From Candidatus Krumholzibacteriota bacterium (GTDB lineage Bacteria > Krumholzibacteriota > Krumholzibacteriia > LZORAL124-64-63), in contig JAJRWA010000077.1 in assembly GCA_024277025.1 (NCBI GenBank), forward strand, positions 1-38,952: a DNA stretch of 38,952 nt, read 5' to 3'. Under the pieces are notes generated by a model. It did no database searches and was not told the origin of the DNA. It was given only the letters and a program-made list of their open reading frames with translations. Positions 23,828-30,937 of the stretch are shown one piece after another. The first letter of the stretch is position 1, and every line of letters starts with the position of its first letter. The translations under genes and the position numbers were made by a program.

Positions 23828-24844
23828 GTGAACAAGGGATTCCACAGCAAGCTGCAGACGATAGCCGGCCTGGCTTTCGTCGCCATGCTTTGCCTGCTGG
23901 TCTCCCATGATGCCGCTGCCGTGGAAGTGCGGCAGTTTGCCAACGGGATCACCGCGACGATCCATACGCCCAATGAGATCCTGGCCCAGGTGAAGTCCGG
24001 CGCCGGTGGCGAGACGATCGAGCTGCAGACCACCAACGGCACGGTCGCCCTGACCGCCACCACCGTCAGCATGGTTCCCTTCGACCTGCAGTATGTCAGC
24101 GACGCTCTGGCCAGCATGCGGAACATTGGTGCGGGCGTAGAAGTGAACGTCTACATCCTGCCGGCCTATCCGGCCGAGACGGACGGCAGTTTTGCCCGCC
24201 GGGACGACATCTACCTGGCTCCCGGGACAGCCTTTGTCGACGAGAGTACCGTCGCCTATATCACGACTCACGAGATGGGACACGTTCTGACCTGGGCCTT
24301 CATGGACGGCGTGACGGCGCGCTGGGATGCCTACCTGGACTTGCGTGGCCTGGACGCCGACCTGAACGGCCCGCAGGCCATCCACGCCGACCGGGCCCGC
24401 GAGATTCTGGCCGAGGACATCCGCTTCCTGTTCGGGGGCAACCAGGCGACGATGTCCGGCAGCATCGAGAATCACAACCTGGTCCTGCCCAATCAGGTCA
24501 TGGGCCTGCAGGAACTGCTTTCCGGCTTCTTTGCCGCACGGGATACGAGCCCGCTGTTGGCCGCCAGTTCCGCTTTCCCGAATCCCTGCAATCCCCTGAC
24601 GACGATCGCCATGGCCGTGCCCGGCGGGACGCTGGCCGATGGCGGCGAAGCCGTGCTGAGGGTGTTTGATACGCGGGGCGCCCTGGTGACGAAAATCGTG
24701 GGCGGCGTGCTCGCCAATGGCCGGGTGGCCATCCAGTGGAACGGGACGATGCAGAATGGTACCGGAGTTGCTTCGGGACACTACCTGTACGTCATGCAAG
24801 CCGGTGGCCTGACGGCCAGGGGCTCGGTGACGTTGGTGCGCTGA
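23828..24844 (+). CDS. Secreted zinc metalloprotease (HEMGH) with C-terminal FlgD-like sorting domain
   Basis: 338-residue exported protein. The start is GTG 23828, the only codon that gives a proper signal peptide (MNKGFHSKLQTIAGLAFVAMLCLLVSHDAAA). The ribosome site is weak. The catalytic helix is THEMGHVL: His148, Glu149, His152. Glu196 in EILAED may be the third ligand, which would make it a gluzincin-type protease; a methionine turn is not evident. From about residue 249 a sorting-like domain begins with AFPNPCNPLTTI, carries LRVFDTRGALV and SGHYLYVM, and ends SVTLVR. It is expected to be exported to the surface or medium. No family name is certain. The upstream region is unusually long and structured. 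Confidence 0.78.
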   Translation: MNKGFHSKLQTIAGLAFVAMLCLLVSHDAAAVEVRQFANGITATIHTPNEILAQVKSGAGGETIELQTTNGTVALTATTVSMVPFDLQYVSDALASMRNIGAGVEVNVYILPAYPAETDGSFARRDDIYLAPGTAFVDESTVAYITTHEMGHVLTWAFMDGVTARWDAYLDLRGLDADLNGPQAIHADRAREILAEDIRFLFGGNQATMSGSIENHNLVLPNQVMGLQELLSGFFAARDTSPLLAASSAFPNPCNPLTTIAMAVPGGTLADGGEAVLRVFDTRGALVTKIVGGVLANGRVAIQWNGTMQNGTGVASGHYLYVMQAGGLTARGSVTLVR

Positions 24845-24977
24845 CAAAGGAAATGGTCTGAATCTGATTCATTGCTCTCGCCTGGCTTGGAATCACGAAT
24901 GGACACGAATGAGGGAGATGCCGTCCCGGGCGCGGAATTGCCGCTGGGCGGTGGGCGACAACAACAGGAGAGGGATC

Positions 24978-25895
24978 ATGAAAACGACCATAATGCTATT
25001 GCTTGGGCTGGGACTGTTCGGTCTGGCGCTGGCCGGCTGCAGCAGCGACGAGGCCACGCAACCGCTTGACACCCCGCGCGTACCGGTGGCCCAGCAACTG
25101 ACAAGCAACGACGACGTCTTCGAGGCCAACCCGATCTACTCGCCCGATGGCAACTGGATTCTGTTCGAGTCCGATGCCGCCGGGAATCGCGATATCTGGC
25201 GCATGCCCGCCGCGGGCGGGATCCCGCAGCAACTGACGACGAGCACGGCTTTCGACAGTTCACCCTTCTGGTCGCCGGACGGCACCCGGATCGTGTTCGA
25301 GTCCGACCGGACGGGCCGCAAGAATATCTGGACGCTCGATGTGTCCACGCCCGGGGCGGAGCCTGTTGCGCTGACCACCGGCGACTTGGATGACGGCAGC
25401 CCCGCCTGGTCACCCGATGGCACGCGCGTCATCTACGAGTCGAACCGGGCCAAGGTCGGCGGGACCGATCTCTGGGTTTCCCCGGCGACCGGCGGCGAGG
25501 CCTTGCGGATTACCGAGACGCCTGAAGGCGTGTACCATCGTACGGCGGACTGGTCGCCCGATGGGACCCGGGTGGTCTTCGAGTCGAACCGGGAAGATGG
25601 TGCGCCAGCGCTGTACACCATGAGCGCGCTTGGTGGCGTGGCCCGGCGGATCACGCAGTTGAACGGATACGAGGGGCACCCGTCCTGGTCCGCGGACGGG
25701 TTGGAGATCGCCTACGAGAGCACCAACAGCGGCACGATGGAAATCTGGGTCGTGGCCGCCACCGGTGGTGACACCTTCCGCGTGACCAACAACGGCGGCT
25801 ACTGGCCACGCTGGTCGCCGGACGGGACGGCGATCGTGTATGCCGTCTATGGGGATGGCGAGCCGAATATCTGGTCGGTGCAGGCCGACTGGTAG
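24978..25895 (+). CDS. TolB-like beta-propeller lipoprotein (PD40 repeats)
   Basis: 305-residue lipoprotein, start ATG 24978 with AGGAGAGGG upstream; an in-frame earlier start at 24909 is rejected. The lipobox is LAGC with Cys21. Six PD40 (WD40-like) repeats follow: YSPDGNWILFESD, WSPDGTRIVFESD, WSPDGTRVIYESN, WSPDGTRVVFESN, WSADGLEIAYES and WSPDGTAIVYA. These build a six-bladed propeller like the C-terminal half of TolB, but the N-terminal TolB domain is missing, so it is not a Tol-Pal TolB. It may be a binding protein on the envelope. A bidirectional terminator follows. Confidence 0.87.
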   Translation: MKTTIMLLLGLGLFGLALAGCSSDEATQPLDTPRVPVAQQLTSNDDVFEANPIYSPDGNWILFESDAAGNRDIWRMPAAGGIPQQLTTSTAFDSSPFWSPDGTRIVFESDRTGRKNIWTLDVSTPGAEPVALTTGDLDDGSPAWSPDGTRVIYESNRAKVGGTDLWVSPATGGEALRITETPEGVYHRTADWSPDGTRVVFESNREDGAPALYTMSALGGVARRITQLNGYEGHPSWSADGLEIAYESTNSGTMEIWVVAATGGDTFRVTNNGGYWPRWSPDGTAIVYAVYGDGEPNIWSVQADW

Positions 25896-25913
25896 CTCCG
25901 GGCCATGGCAACG

Positions 25914-25950
25914 AAAAGCGGCCGCTCGGTGAGGAGCGGCCGCTTTTGTA
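25914..25950. terminator. Bidirectional intrinsic terminator
   Basis: Perfect 14-bp stem AAAAGCGGCCGCTC (25914-25927) / GAGCGGCCGCTTTT (25934-25947). It has a T-run on both strands, so it can end the propeller gene on plus and tRNA-Glu on minus. Confidence 0.92.
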
Positions 25951-25952
25951 TT

Positions 25953-26027
25953 TGGCATCCCCAACGGGGATCGAACCCGTGTTGCCGCCGTGAAAGGGCG
26001 GTGTCCTAACCACTAGACGATGGGGAC
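25953..26027 (-). tRNA. tRNA-Glu (UUC), CCA encoded
   Basis: The minus strand folds as GTCCCCA/TGGGGAT acceptor (G-U first pair), D arm with AGTGGTTAGGA, anticodon stem CCGCC/GGCGG with loop CTTTCAC (anticodon TTC), T arm with TTCGATC, discriminator G and CCA. Confidence 0.97.
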
Positions 26028-26047
26028 GCCTGATCTCTGAGCGCAGA

Positions 26048-26076
26048 AAGCTACTGCCTGCCTCGGTTCTTGTCAA
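26048..26076 (-). promoter_or_regulatory. Promoter of tRNA-Glu
   Basis: On the minus strand TTGACA (26076-26071), 17-bp spacer, TAGCTT (26053-26048), about 20 nt before the tRNA 5' end. The -35 is perfect and the -10 moderate. Confidence 0.6.
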
Positions 26077-26119
26077 ATTCTACCCGAAGTGGCGGTCAGC
26101 CGCCAGGCTCCGGCAGCGG

Positions 26120-27487
26120 TCAACGGGCCGCCTCGGCCAGCAGAATCGCCGAGGTGCGAGCCCCCTGCCAGAAGTTTTCCAGGTGAAATTTCTCGTTGGG
26201 TGAATGGATGTTGTCGGTGGCCAATCCGTAGCCCAACAGCAGCACCGGGGCCTTGAGGCACTCCTGGAAGGTGCGGACGATGGGAATGCTGCCGCCCTCG
26301 CGAATAAAAACCGGCGGCGCGCCGAAGCCTTTTTCCAGGGCCGTCATGCCGGCCTGCATCATCGCGGACTGGCGCGGCACGAGCACCGGTTTGGCGCCAT
26401 GGTGGTCGATCACCTTGACCGTGACGCCGGTCGGCGCGATCTGCTCGACGTAGGCGGCAAACGCCGTCGCGATCTGCGCCGGGTCCTGGTTCGGGACCAA
26501 TCGCATGGAGACCTTGGCCATGGCCTTGGCCGGGATGATGGTCTTGGCGCCTTCGCCGCCGTAACCGCTGAGCAGGCCGTTCACATCGCAGGTGGGGCGC
26601 CCCCACATGCGTTCCAGGGTCGTGTAGCCGGCCTCGCCGAAGGGGGCCGGCGCCCCGGTTTCCTGTTGCAGGATCTCGTCGGTGTAGCCCAGGGCCGCGA
26701 AGCCGTCGCGCTCGTCCTGATCCAGTTCCAGGACGTCGTCGTAGAACCCGGGCACCAGGCAGCGCCCGTCCTCGTCCTTCAGCTTGGCGATGATTTCGGC
26801 CAGGGCGTTGGCCGGGTTCTGGACCGTGCCGCCGTAGCTGCCCGAGTGCAGGTCCATGGCGGGGCCGCTGACCTGTATTTCCATGTATGCCAGCCCTTTA
26901 AGGCTGTAGCAGATGCCCGGCGTGGTTTCGTTGTAGAGGGTCGTGTCGGAGATGATGATCGCGTCGCAAGCGAGTTTGTCGGGGTTCTCCTCGGTGTACC
27001 GGTAGATGCTGTGGCCACCGCATTCCTCTTCGCCCTCGATGATGAACTTGACGTTGACCGGCAACTCGATGCCCTGGCGGATGTACGCCTCGACGGCCTT
27101 GATGTGGGTGTAGACCTGGCCCTTGTCGTCGCTGCTGCCGCGAGCGTAGAGGATGCCGTCCTCGACGCGGGGTTCGAACGGGGGCGTGTCCCACAGCTCC
27201 AGCGGGTCGACCGGCTGCACGTCGTAGTGGCCGTAGAACAGCAGCGTCTTGCGGTCGGGCCGTTGTTCGGTCTCGGCGTAGATCAGGGGGTGGCCACCCA
27301 GGTCGTGCACTGCGACGGCCAGCCCCAGTTCGCGCAGTTCATCGGCGACGAAAACCGAGGCCCGCTGGGTGTCCTGATCGTGCTCACTCTCGGAACTGAT
27401 ACTGGGGATGCGCAGGAACTCACACAGCTGGTCAAGGTGCTGCTGGCGGTTGGCGTCGAGGTACGCGAGCACTTTTTCGCTGGCCAT
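26120..27487 (-). CDS. M20-family dipeptidase/metallopeptidase
   Basis: 455-residue cytoplasmic zinc peptidase of the M20/ArgE-DapE-ACY1-CPG2 kind, close to the CNDP-like dipeptidases. The start is ATG 27487 with AAGGAG upstream. Metal and catalytic motifs are YGHYDVQP (His87, Asp89), ARGSSDDKGQ (Asp120 as the bridging residue), and EGEEECGG (Glu154 base, Glu155 ligand). SDTTLYNETTPGICYSLKG and LHSGSYGGTVQNPANAL are typical of this branch, as is GGSIPIV and the final zinc His in DNIHSPNEKF. No signal peptide is seen. The substrate is likely a dipeptide; the exact one is unknown. A 313-nt gap separates it from the histone gene. Confidence 0.92.
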   Translation of the reverse strand: MASEKVLAYLDANRQQHLDQLCEFLRIPSISSESEHDQDTQRASVFVADELRELGLAVAVHDLGGHPLIYAETEQRPDRKTLLFYGHYDVQPVDPLELWDTPPFEPRVEDGILYARGSSDDKGQVYTHIKAVEAYIRQGIELPVNVKFIIEGEEECGGHSIYRYTEENPDKLACDAIIISDTTLYNETTPGICYSLKGLAYMEIQVSGPAMDLHSGSYGGTVQNPANALAEIIAKLKDEDGRCLVPGFYDDVLELDQDERDGFAALGYTDEILQQETGAPAPFGEAGYTTLERMWGRPTCDVNGLLSGYGGEGAKTIIPAKAMAKVSMRLVPNQDPAQIATAFAAYVEQIAPTGVTVKVIDHHGAKPVLVPRQSAMMQAGMTALEKGFGAPPVFIREGGSIPIVRTFQECLKAPVLLLGYGLATDNIHSPNEKFHLENFWQGARTSAILLAEAAR

Positions 27488-27800
27488 CGGATTCTCCTTC
27501 TGCTAGTTTTTGGCTCCTGTGAGCCGATTGAGGTCTATTTACGATCCGGCTGCAGAGAGCCTCGCGGGGCGGTCGAGTACAGGTCAGGAGGGAAAACTAC
27601 TCTTGACAGCGGCTGCTGTCGAGGCGATTGTGTCGCAGCTTGCCGGACGCTTGGGTTATTCGCGGATTTGGACTCTCCGAAGCCTTGAACAAACCCCGGT
27701 ACATGGAATCCGGCGCTGGAATTCAAATTTCCGCCAATGCCGCCTGTCGCCTGCCGCGACCGGGGACATTGGCAGAACCACAAAGCTAGGGAGGACCCCA
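27488..27800. other. 313-nt intergenic region upstream of the histone gene
   Basis: It holds the ribosome site of the M20 gene, a weak possible promoter at 27603-27631, and an inverted repeat GACAGC/GCTGTC at 27605-27620. The reading frame of the histone gene stays open back to 27510 but has no ribosome site there, and its composition does not look coding. Confidence 0.45.
27603..27631 (+). promoter_or_regulatory. Weak candidate promoter with overlapping inverted repeat
   Basis: TTGACA (27603-27608), 17-bp spacer, GATTGT (27626-27631). The repeat GACAGC-ggct-GCTGTC (27605-27620) overlaps the -35 and could be an operator. The -10 is poor. Confidence 0.25.
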
Positions 27801-27971
27801 ATGGCTGACATGATCATCAGCAAGAGCAAGACCAAGGAATCCGTCAAGGAATGCAACGTGTCCGGTGAATTCTACCAGGCTCTGGACGGCAAGGTGCGCG
27901 ACCTGATCGCCGCCGCCGAGAAGCGCGCCGTGGAGAATGGTCGCAAGACCGTGCGTCCCTGCGATCTGTAG
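27801..27971 (+). CDS. Bacterial one-domain histone (DUF1931-like histone-fold protein)
   Basis: 56-residue protein, start ATG 27801 with GGGAGGA upstream. It has the pattern of short bacterial histones such as Bdellovibrio Bd0055: a short first helix (TKESVKECN), a V-S-G-E-F-Y link, a long central helix (FYQALDGKVRDLIAAAEKRAVENG), then GRKTVRPCDL. Arg48-x-Thr50 with Asp55 is the RxT...D signature that locks the histone fold. The third helix is absent or cut to a stub, as in that group. Known members bind DNA and compact or coat it. It probably forms dimers. It is monocistronic, with a strong terminator after it. The relation to the family is by recalled sequence pattern, not by a search. Confidence 0.83.
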   Translation: MADMIISKSKTKESVKECNVSGEFYQALDGKVRDLIAAAEKRAVENGRKTVRPCDL

Positions 27972-28032
27972 GCACCGATAAAAAACCCGTTCCGGCCGGC
28001 CACTCTGGTGGCTGTCGCCTGGACGACGGGAT

Positions 28033-28068
28033 GCAGGCGGGAACCCGATTGGGTTCCCGCCTGCTTTT
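28033..28068 (+). terminator. Strong intrinsic terminator after the histone gene
   Basis: Perfect 14-bp stem GCAGGCGGGAACCC (28033-28046) / GGGTTCCCGCCTGC (28051-28064), loop GATT, then TTTT. Confidence 0.9.
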
Positions 28069-28233
28069 GGCTGTCACCCCGGGACGACGGTCGCGTGGCT
28101 CAGGGTCACTGTCGGGTTGCACCGTCCAGGTCGTGATCGGCGGCAGATGTCGGATACCGCCCAGCCCCGGGCTTCCGGCCCTTGGCCCGCCCCTTGCCGT
28201 GAGGGCTTCGCCGCATCACGAGAGGGGCTGACC

Positions 28234-29760
28234 ATGACCATACGCCGGACCGCTCGGGTCAGGGCGGGAGCGCTCGAGGGCATTGACGGGATCGGTGTCA
28301 CGGCTGAAGTCGATATCAGCCGGGGATTGCCCGGGTTTCACCTGGTGGGGCTGCCCAATGCCGAGGTGCGTGAGAGCCGCGAGCGAGTCCTGTCAGCCCT
28401 GCGTAACAGCGGCTGCAAGGTCCCGTTGGGCAAGATCACCGTCAATCTGGCCCCGGCGGACCTGCGCAAGACCGGGGCTTCCTGCGACCTGGCGATCGCC
28501 CTGGGAGTGCTGGCGGCGGGTCGGGTGATCGAATGGGGGCCCTCGTGCCGCATGGGCGCTACTTTCCTGGGCGAATTGTCCCTGTTCGGCGAAATTCGGG
28601 CCGTGCGCGGATTGCTGAGCATGGTCCTGGCTGCGGCCGCTGCGGGGGCGGCAACGGTCATCGTGCCGGCTGTCCAGGTCCCCGAGGCGCGGTTGGTGAC
28701 CGGTATCGAAGTCGTGGGCGTGCGCTCGCTGGCCCAGGCGGTTCAATGGTGGCAGGGCGGTCAACTGCCAGCCTGCGCCCAGGCCGCTGACCGCCCGGAA
28801 GTGGCCTCGGCGGCGTTGCCCTCGCGTCTGTGGTGCGACCTGACCGGGCAGCCGCTGGCGCGCAAGGGAGCAACCGTGGTGGCCGCCGGTGGTCATCACT
28901 GCCTTTTGGTGGGGCCGCCGGGGACGGGAAAAACCCGTTTGGCCCGGCTATTGGGCCGGGCGGGACCGCCGCTGTCGGCGGCAGACGCCCTGGAAGTGAT
29001 GCGTATCCACGGTGCGGCGGGACTCGGTTCGCCGGCCGGTGAGGTGATGGCCAGGCCGTTCCGGGCGCCTCACCATTCGATCACCCGCGCTGGCTTGATC
29101 GGCGGGGGCACGAGCCTGCGGCCGGGAGAAGTGACGCTGGCCCACGAGGGAGTTCTTTTTCTGGATGAGGCCTCGGAGTTTGCGGCGGCGGTGCTGGACA
29201 GTTTGCGGGAGCCGCTGGAGGACGGTCGTGTGACCGTGGTCCGCGGGCATGGCGTGCGCACCTATCCCGCCCGGTTCCAGTTGGTCGCCGCCATGAATCC
29301 CTGTCGCTGTGGATTCCTGGGGAGCGGATTCAGGACCTGCAGTTGCCGCCCCGCCGAAATCAACCGCCATTGGTCGCGGCTGTCAGGGCCGCTGCTCGAC
29401 CGAATCGACGTCTTTCTGGAAGTGGGGGACTGGCAGGGGGATTTCCTCTCTCGGCAGGATGGGGCGGTCGGCCGCCGGGATGCGGCCGCGGGCTGGCGTG
29501 ATGATCCCAGCCCCGCAGACCTGGACCGGGCCCGGGAGTGCCTGCAGGAATGGCGTCGTGGCGCGCTGGCGGAACTGCTGAGCGCTGCGGCGGCCCGGTT
29601 CCTGGATGATGCCCGCCGTCCGCTGGGCCTGTCCCTGCGTGGTGTGGAGCGCTGTGTGGCGGTCGCCGCGACTATTGCCGCCCTGGATGGCAAAACCGGC
29701 ATCGGGACGGAACAGGTGCAGGAGGCATTGGAATTCCGCCTGGACCTGGCGCATCCTTGA
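28234..29760 (+). CDS. ComM/YifB-family Mg-chelatase-like AAA+ ATPase
   Basis: 508-residue cytoplasmic protein. The start is ATG 28234 with GAGAGGGG upstream; a longer frame to 28117 is rejected. The N-terminal ChlI domain opens TARVRAGALEGIDGIGVTAEVDISRGLPGFHLVGLPNAEVRESRERV, a hallmark of YifB/ComM. The AAA+ part has Walker A GPPGTGKT (227-234), Walker B LFLDEASEF, and AMNPCRCGF with a cysteine cluster. In Vibrio and Haemophilus ComM is a helicase that drives branch migration during natural transformation. The same is likely here, but no other competence gene is in the window. Confidence 0.93.
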   Translation: MTIRRTARVRAGALEGIDGIGVTAEVDISRGLPGFHLVGLPNAEVRESRERVLSALRNSGCKVPLGKITVNLAPADLRKTGASCDLAIALGVLAAGRVIEWGPSCRMGATFLGELSLFGEIRAVRGLLSMVLAAAAAGAATVIVPAVQVPEARLVTGIEVVGVRSLAQAVQWWQGGQLPACAQAADRPEVASAALPSRLWCDLTGQPLARKGATVVAAGGHHCLLVGPPGTGKTRLARLLGRAGPPLSAADALEVMRIHGAAGLGSPAGEVMARPFRAPHHSITRAGLIGGGTSLRPGEVTLAHEGVLFLDEASEFAAAVLDSLREPLEDGRVTVVRGHGVRTYPARFQLVAAMNPCRCGFLGSGFRTCSCRPAEINRHWSRLSGPLLDRIDVFLEVGDWQGDFLSRQDGAVGRRDAAAGWRDDPSPADLDRARECLQEWRRGALAELLSAAAARFLDDARRPLGLSLRGVERCVAVAATIAALDGKTGIGTEQVQEALEFRLDLAHP

Positions 29761-29770
29761 GGCGCCCATG

Positions 29771-29800
29771 AAAAACGGGGCAGCACTCGGCTGCCCCGTT
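29771..29800 (-). terminator. Terminator, mainly for the minus-strand barrel gene
   Basis: An 11-bp stem AACGGGGCAGC (29774-29784) / GCTGCCCCGTT (29790-29800). On the minus strand it is followed by TTTTT. It lies between convergent genes and may also slow plus-strand readthrough. Confidence 0.78.
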
Positions 29801-29821
29801 CAAGAACCTGTCGGCGCCGGT

Positions 29822-30760
29822 CTAGAAACTGCCCTGAACCCCGATCGACCACTGCAGCAAACTCAACGTTGAGGGCGTGAACTCCGTCACCCGGCGTTCG
29901 CTCAGCACTCCATCGACAATAGGGTACTCGTTGAGCGGGATGAGTGTAGTGCCGTCGTTGAGCTCCAGAAAGTAATCGGCCGGTGTCCACTGGAGTTCAT
30001 TGCGGTGCATGAGGACTTCGAACCGGACGGAAATGGCCCGGTCCGCGAGCAGGCGCAGGCCGCCGCCGAAATTGAGATCCAGGGCCGAGGCCGACCCGGC
30101 GGTGTAGTTCGAATTCATGTCGTACCAGATGTTGCCCACGCCGCCGGTGAGGTACGGATGCCAACGGCCGCTGCCGTCACCGCCAATGGCCAGCGGGTAG
30201 ACCACGGCGTTGATCCCGGTCTGCAGAGTGATCAGCGAGCGGGCTTCCGCGTCGAACTCGCCCAGGGGCGGATTGGGTACCGGCACCGGGGGGGGCGACT
30301 CGTTCTTGCGGCTGAACGTATTGGAGATCGTGGACGTGTACTCGGAGATGGAAACGCCGGACCAGCCCTCGATCCCCAGCCAGTTGGTGATCCCGTAGCC
30401 GATGCGGAGGGTGGGGGCGAAAGCGGACTCACCCTGGATCTTGACGTCACCCCAGAAGGTGGAGTCGGTGTTGTATTTGTAGATGATCTGGTCGTGCTGC
30501 AGCAGGGTCTTGTTCAGATTCAGGAAGCCGATACCCAGACTGACTTCAACCGCATTCTTCTTCAGACCGGGTTCCCAGGCGTTTTCTTCCTCTTCCGCCA
30601 GATCGAGGTCATCGGCGGCTGTCGCGCCGTCACGCAACAATTTGAACTTCTTGCCGGTATACTCAGGAACGGGCTTGAGGCCGTCGTCCTGGGCAAAGAC
30701 TGAACTGCAGGCCAGGACAAGGGCCACGATGATCAAGGCAGACAATGTTCTTCGGGACAT
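29822..30760 (-). CDS. Outer-membrane beta-barrel protein
   Basis: 312-residue exported protein, start ATG 30760 with AGGAG upstream; the longer frame to 30922 is rejected. The signal peptide is MSRRTLSALIIVALVLACSSVFA, cut before QDD. After an acidic linker (DDLDLAEEEENAWEP) come alternating strands: NAVEVSLGIGFLNLN, FAPTLRIGYGITNWLGIEGWSGV, HPYLTGGVGNIWY, LDLNFGGGLRLL, SVRFEVLMHR. The last residue is Phe (IGVQGSF), the usual signal for the BAM machine. It looks like a small OmpW- or OmpX-type barrel of eight to ten strands. The function is unknown. A divergent promoter region separates it from the FG-GAP gene. Confidence 0.82.
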   Translation of the reverse strand: MSRRTLSALIIVALVLACSSVFAQDDGLKPVPEYTGKKFKLLRDGATAADDLDLAEEEENAWEPGLKKNAVEVSLGIGFLNLNKTLLQHDQIIYKYNTDSTFWGDVKIQGESAFAPTLRIGYGITNWLGIEGWSGVSISEYTSTISNTFSRKNESPPPVPVPNPPLGEFDAEARSLITLQTGINAVVYPLAIGGDGSGRWHPYLTGGVGNIWYDMNSNYTAGSASALDLNFGGGLRLLADRAISVRFEVLMHRNELQWTPADYFLELNDGTTLIPLNEYPIVDGVLSERRVTEFTPSTLSLLQWSIGVQGSF

Positions 30761-30827
30761 GAAACGGCTCCTGTCCGGGGCGTTGCCCGGTGCTCGCGGG
30801 GATGCAGCCTGAAAGTCTAATGGATTA

Positions 30828-30855
30828 ATTTCAGGTGCGACGCCTTGAGTGTCAA
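30828..30855 (-). promoter_or_regulatory. Candidate promoter of the barrel gene
   Basis: On the minus strand TTGACA (30855-30850), 16-bp spacer, TGAAAT (30833-30828), about 70 nt before the ATG at 30760. Confidence 0.45.
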
Positions 30856-30873
30856 TAATAAATGGCAACCCTT

Positions 30874-30902
30874 TTGGCGGTCGCAGGTGATTTCCGTATA
30901 CT
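30874..30902 (+). promoter_or_regulatory. Candidate promoter of the FG-GAP protein gene
   Basis: TTGGCG (30874-30879), 17-bp spacer, TATACT (30897-30902), about 35 nt before the TTG start at 30938. With the minus-strand promoter it makes a divergent pair. Confidence 0.55.
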
Positions 30903-30937
30903 GACGGCACCCCGACGAGCAACGAAAGAGTTGATTC

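Noticed and set aside
24978..25895. Calling the PD40 lipoprotein TolB of the Tol-Pal system
   Set aside because: The N-terminal TolB domain is missing, it is a lipoprotein, and no tolQRA or pal gene is adjacent.
26204..27688. A 494-codon plus-strand frame
   Set aside because: It is antisense to the M20 dipeptidase, which has all its catalytic motifs.
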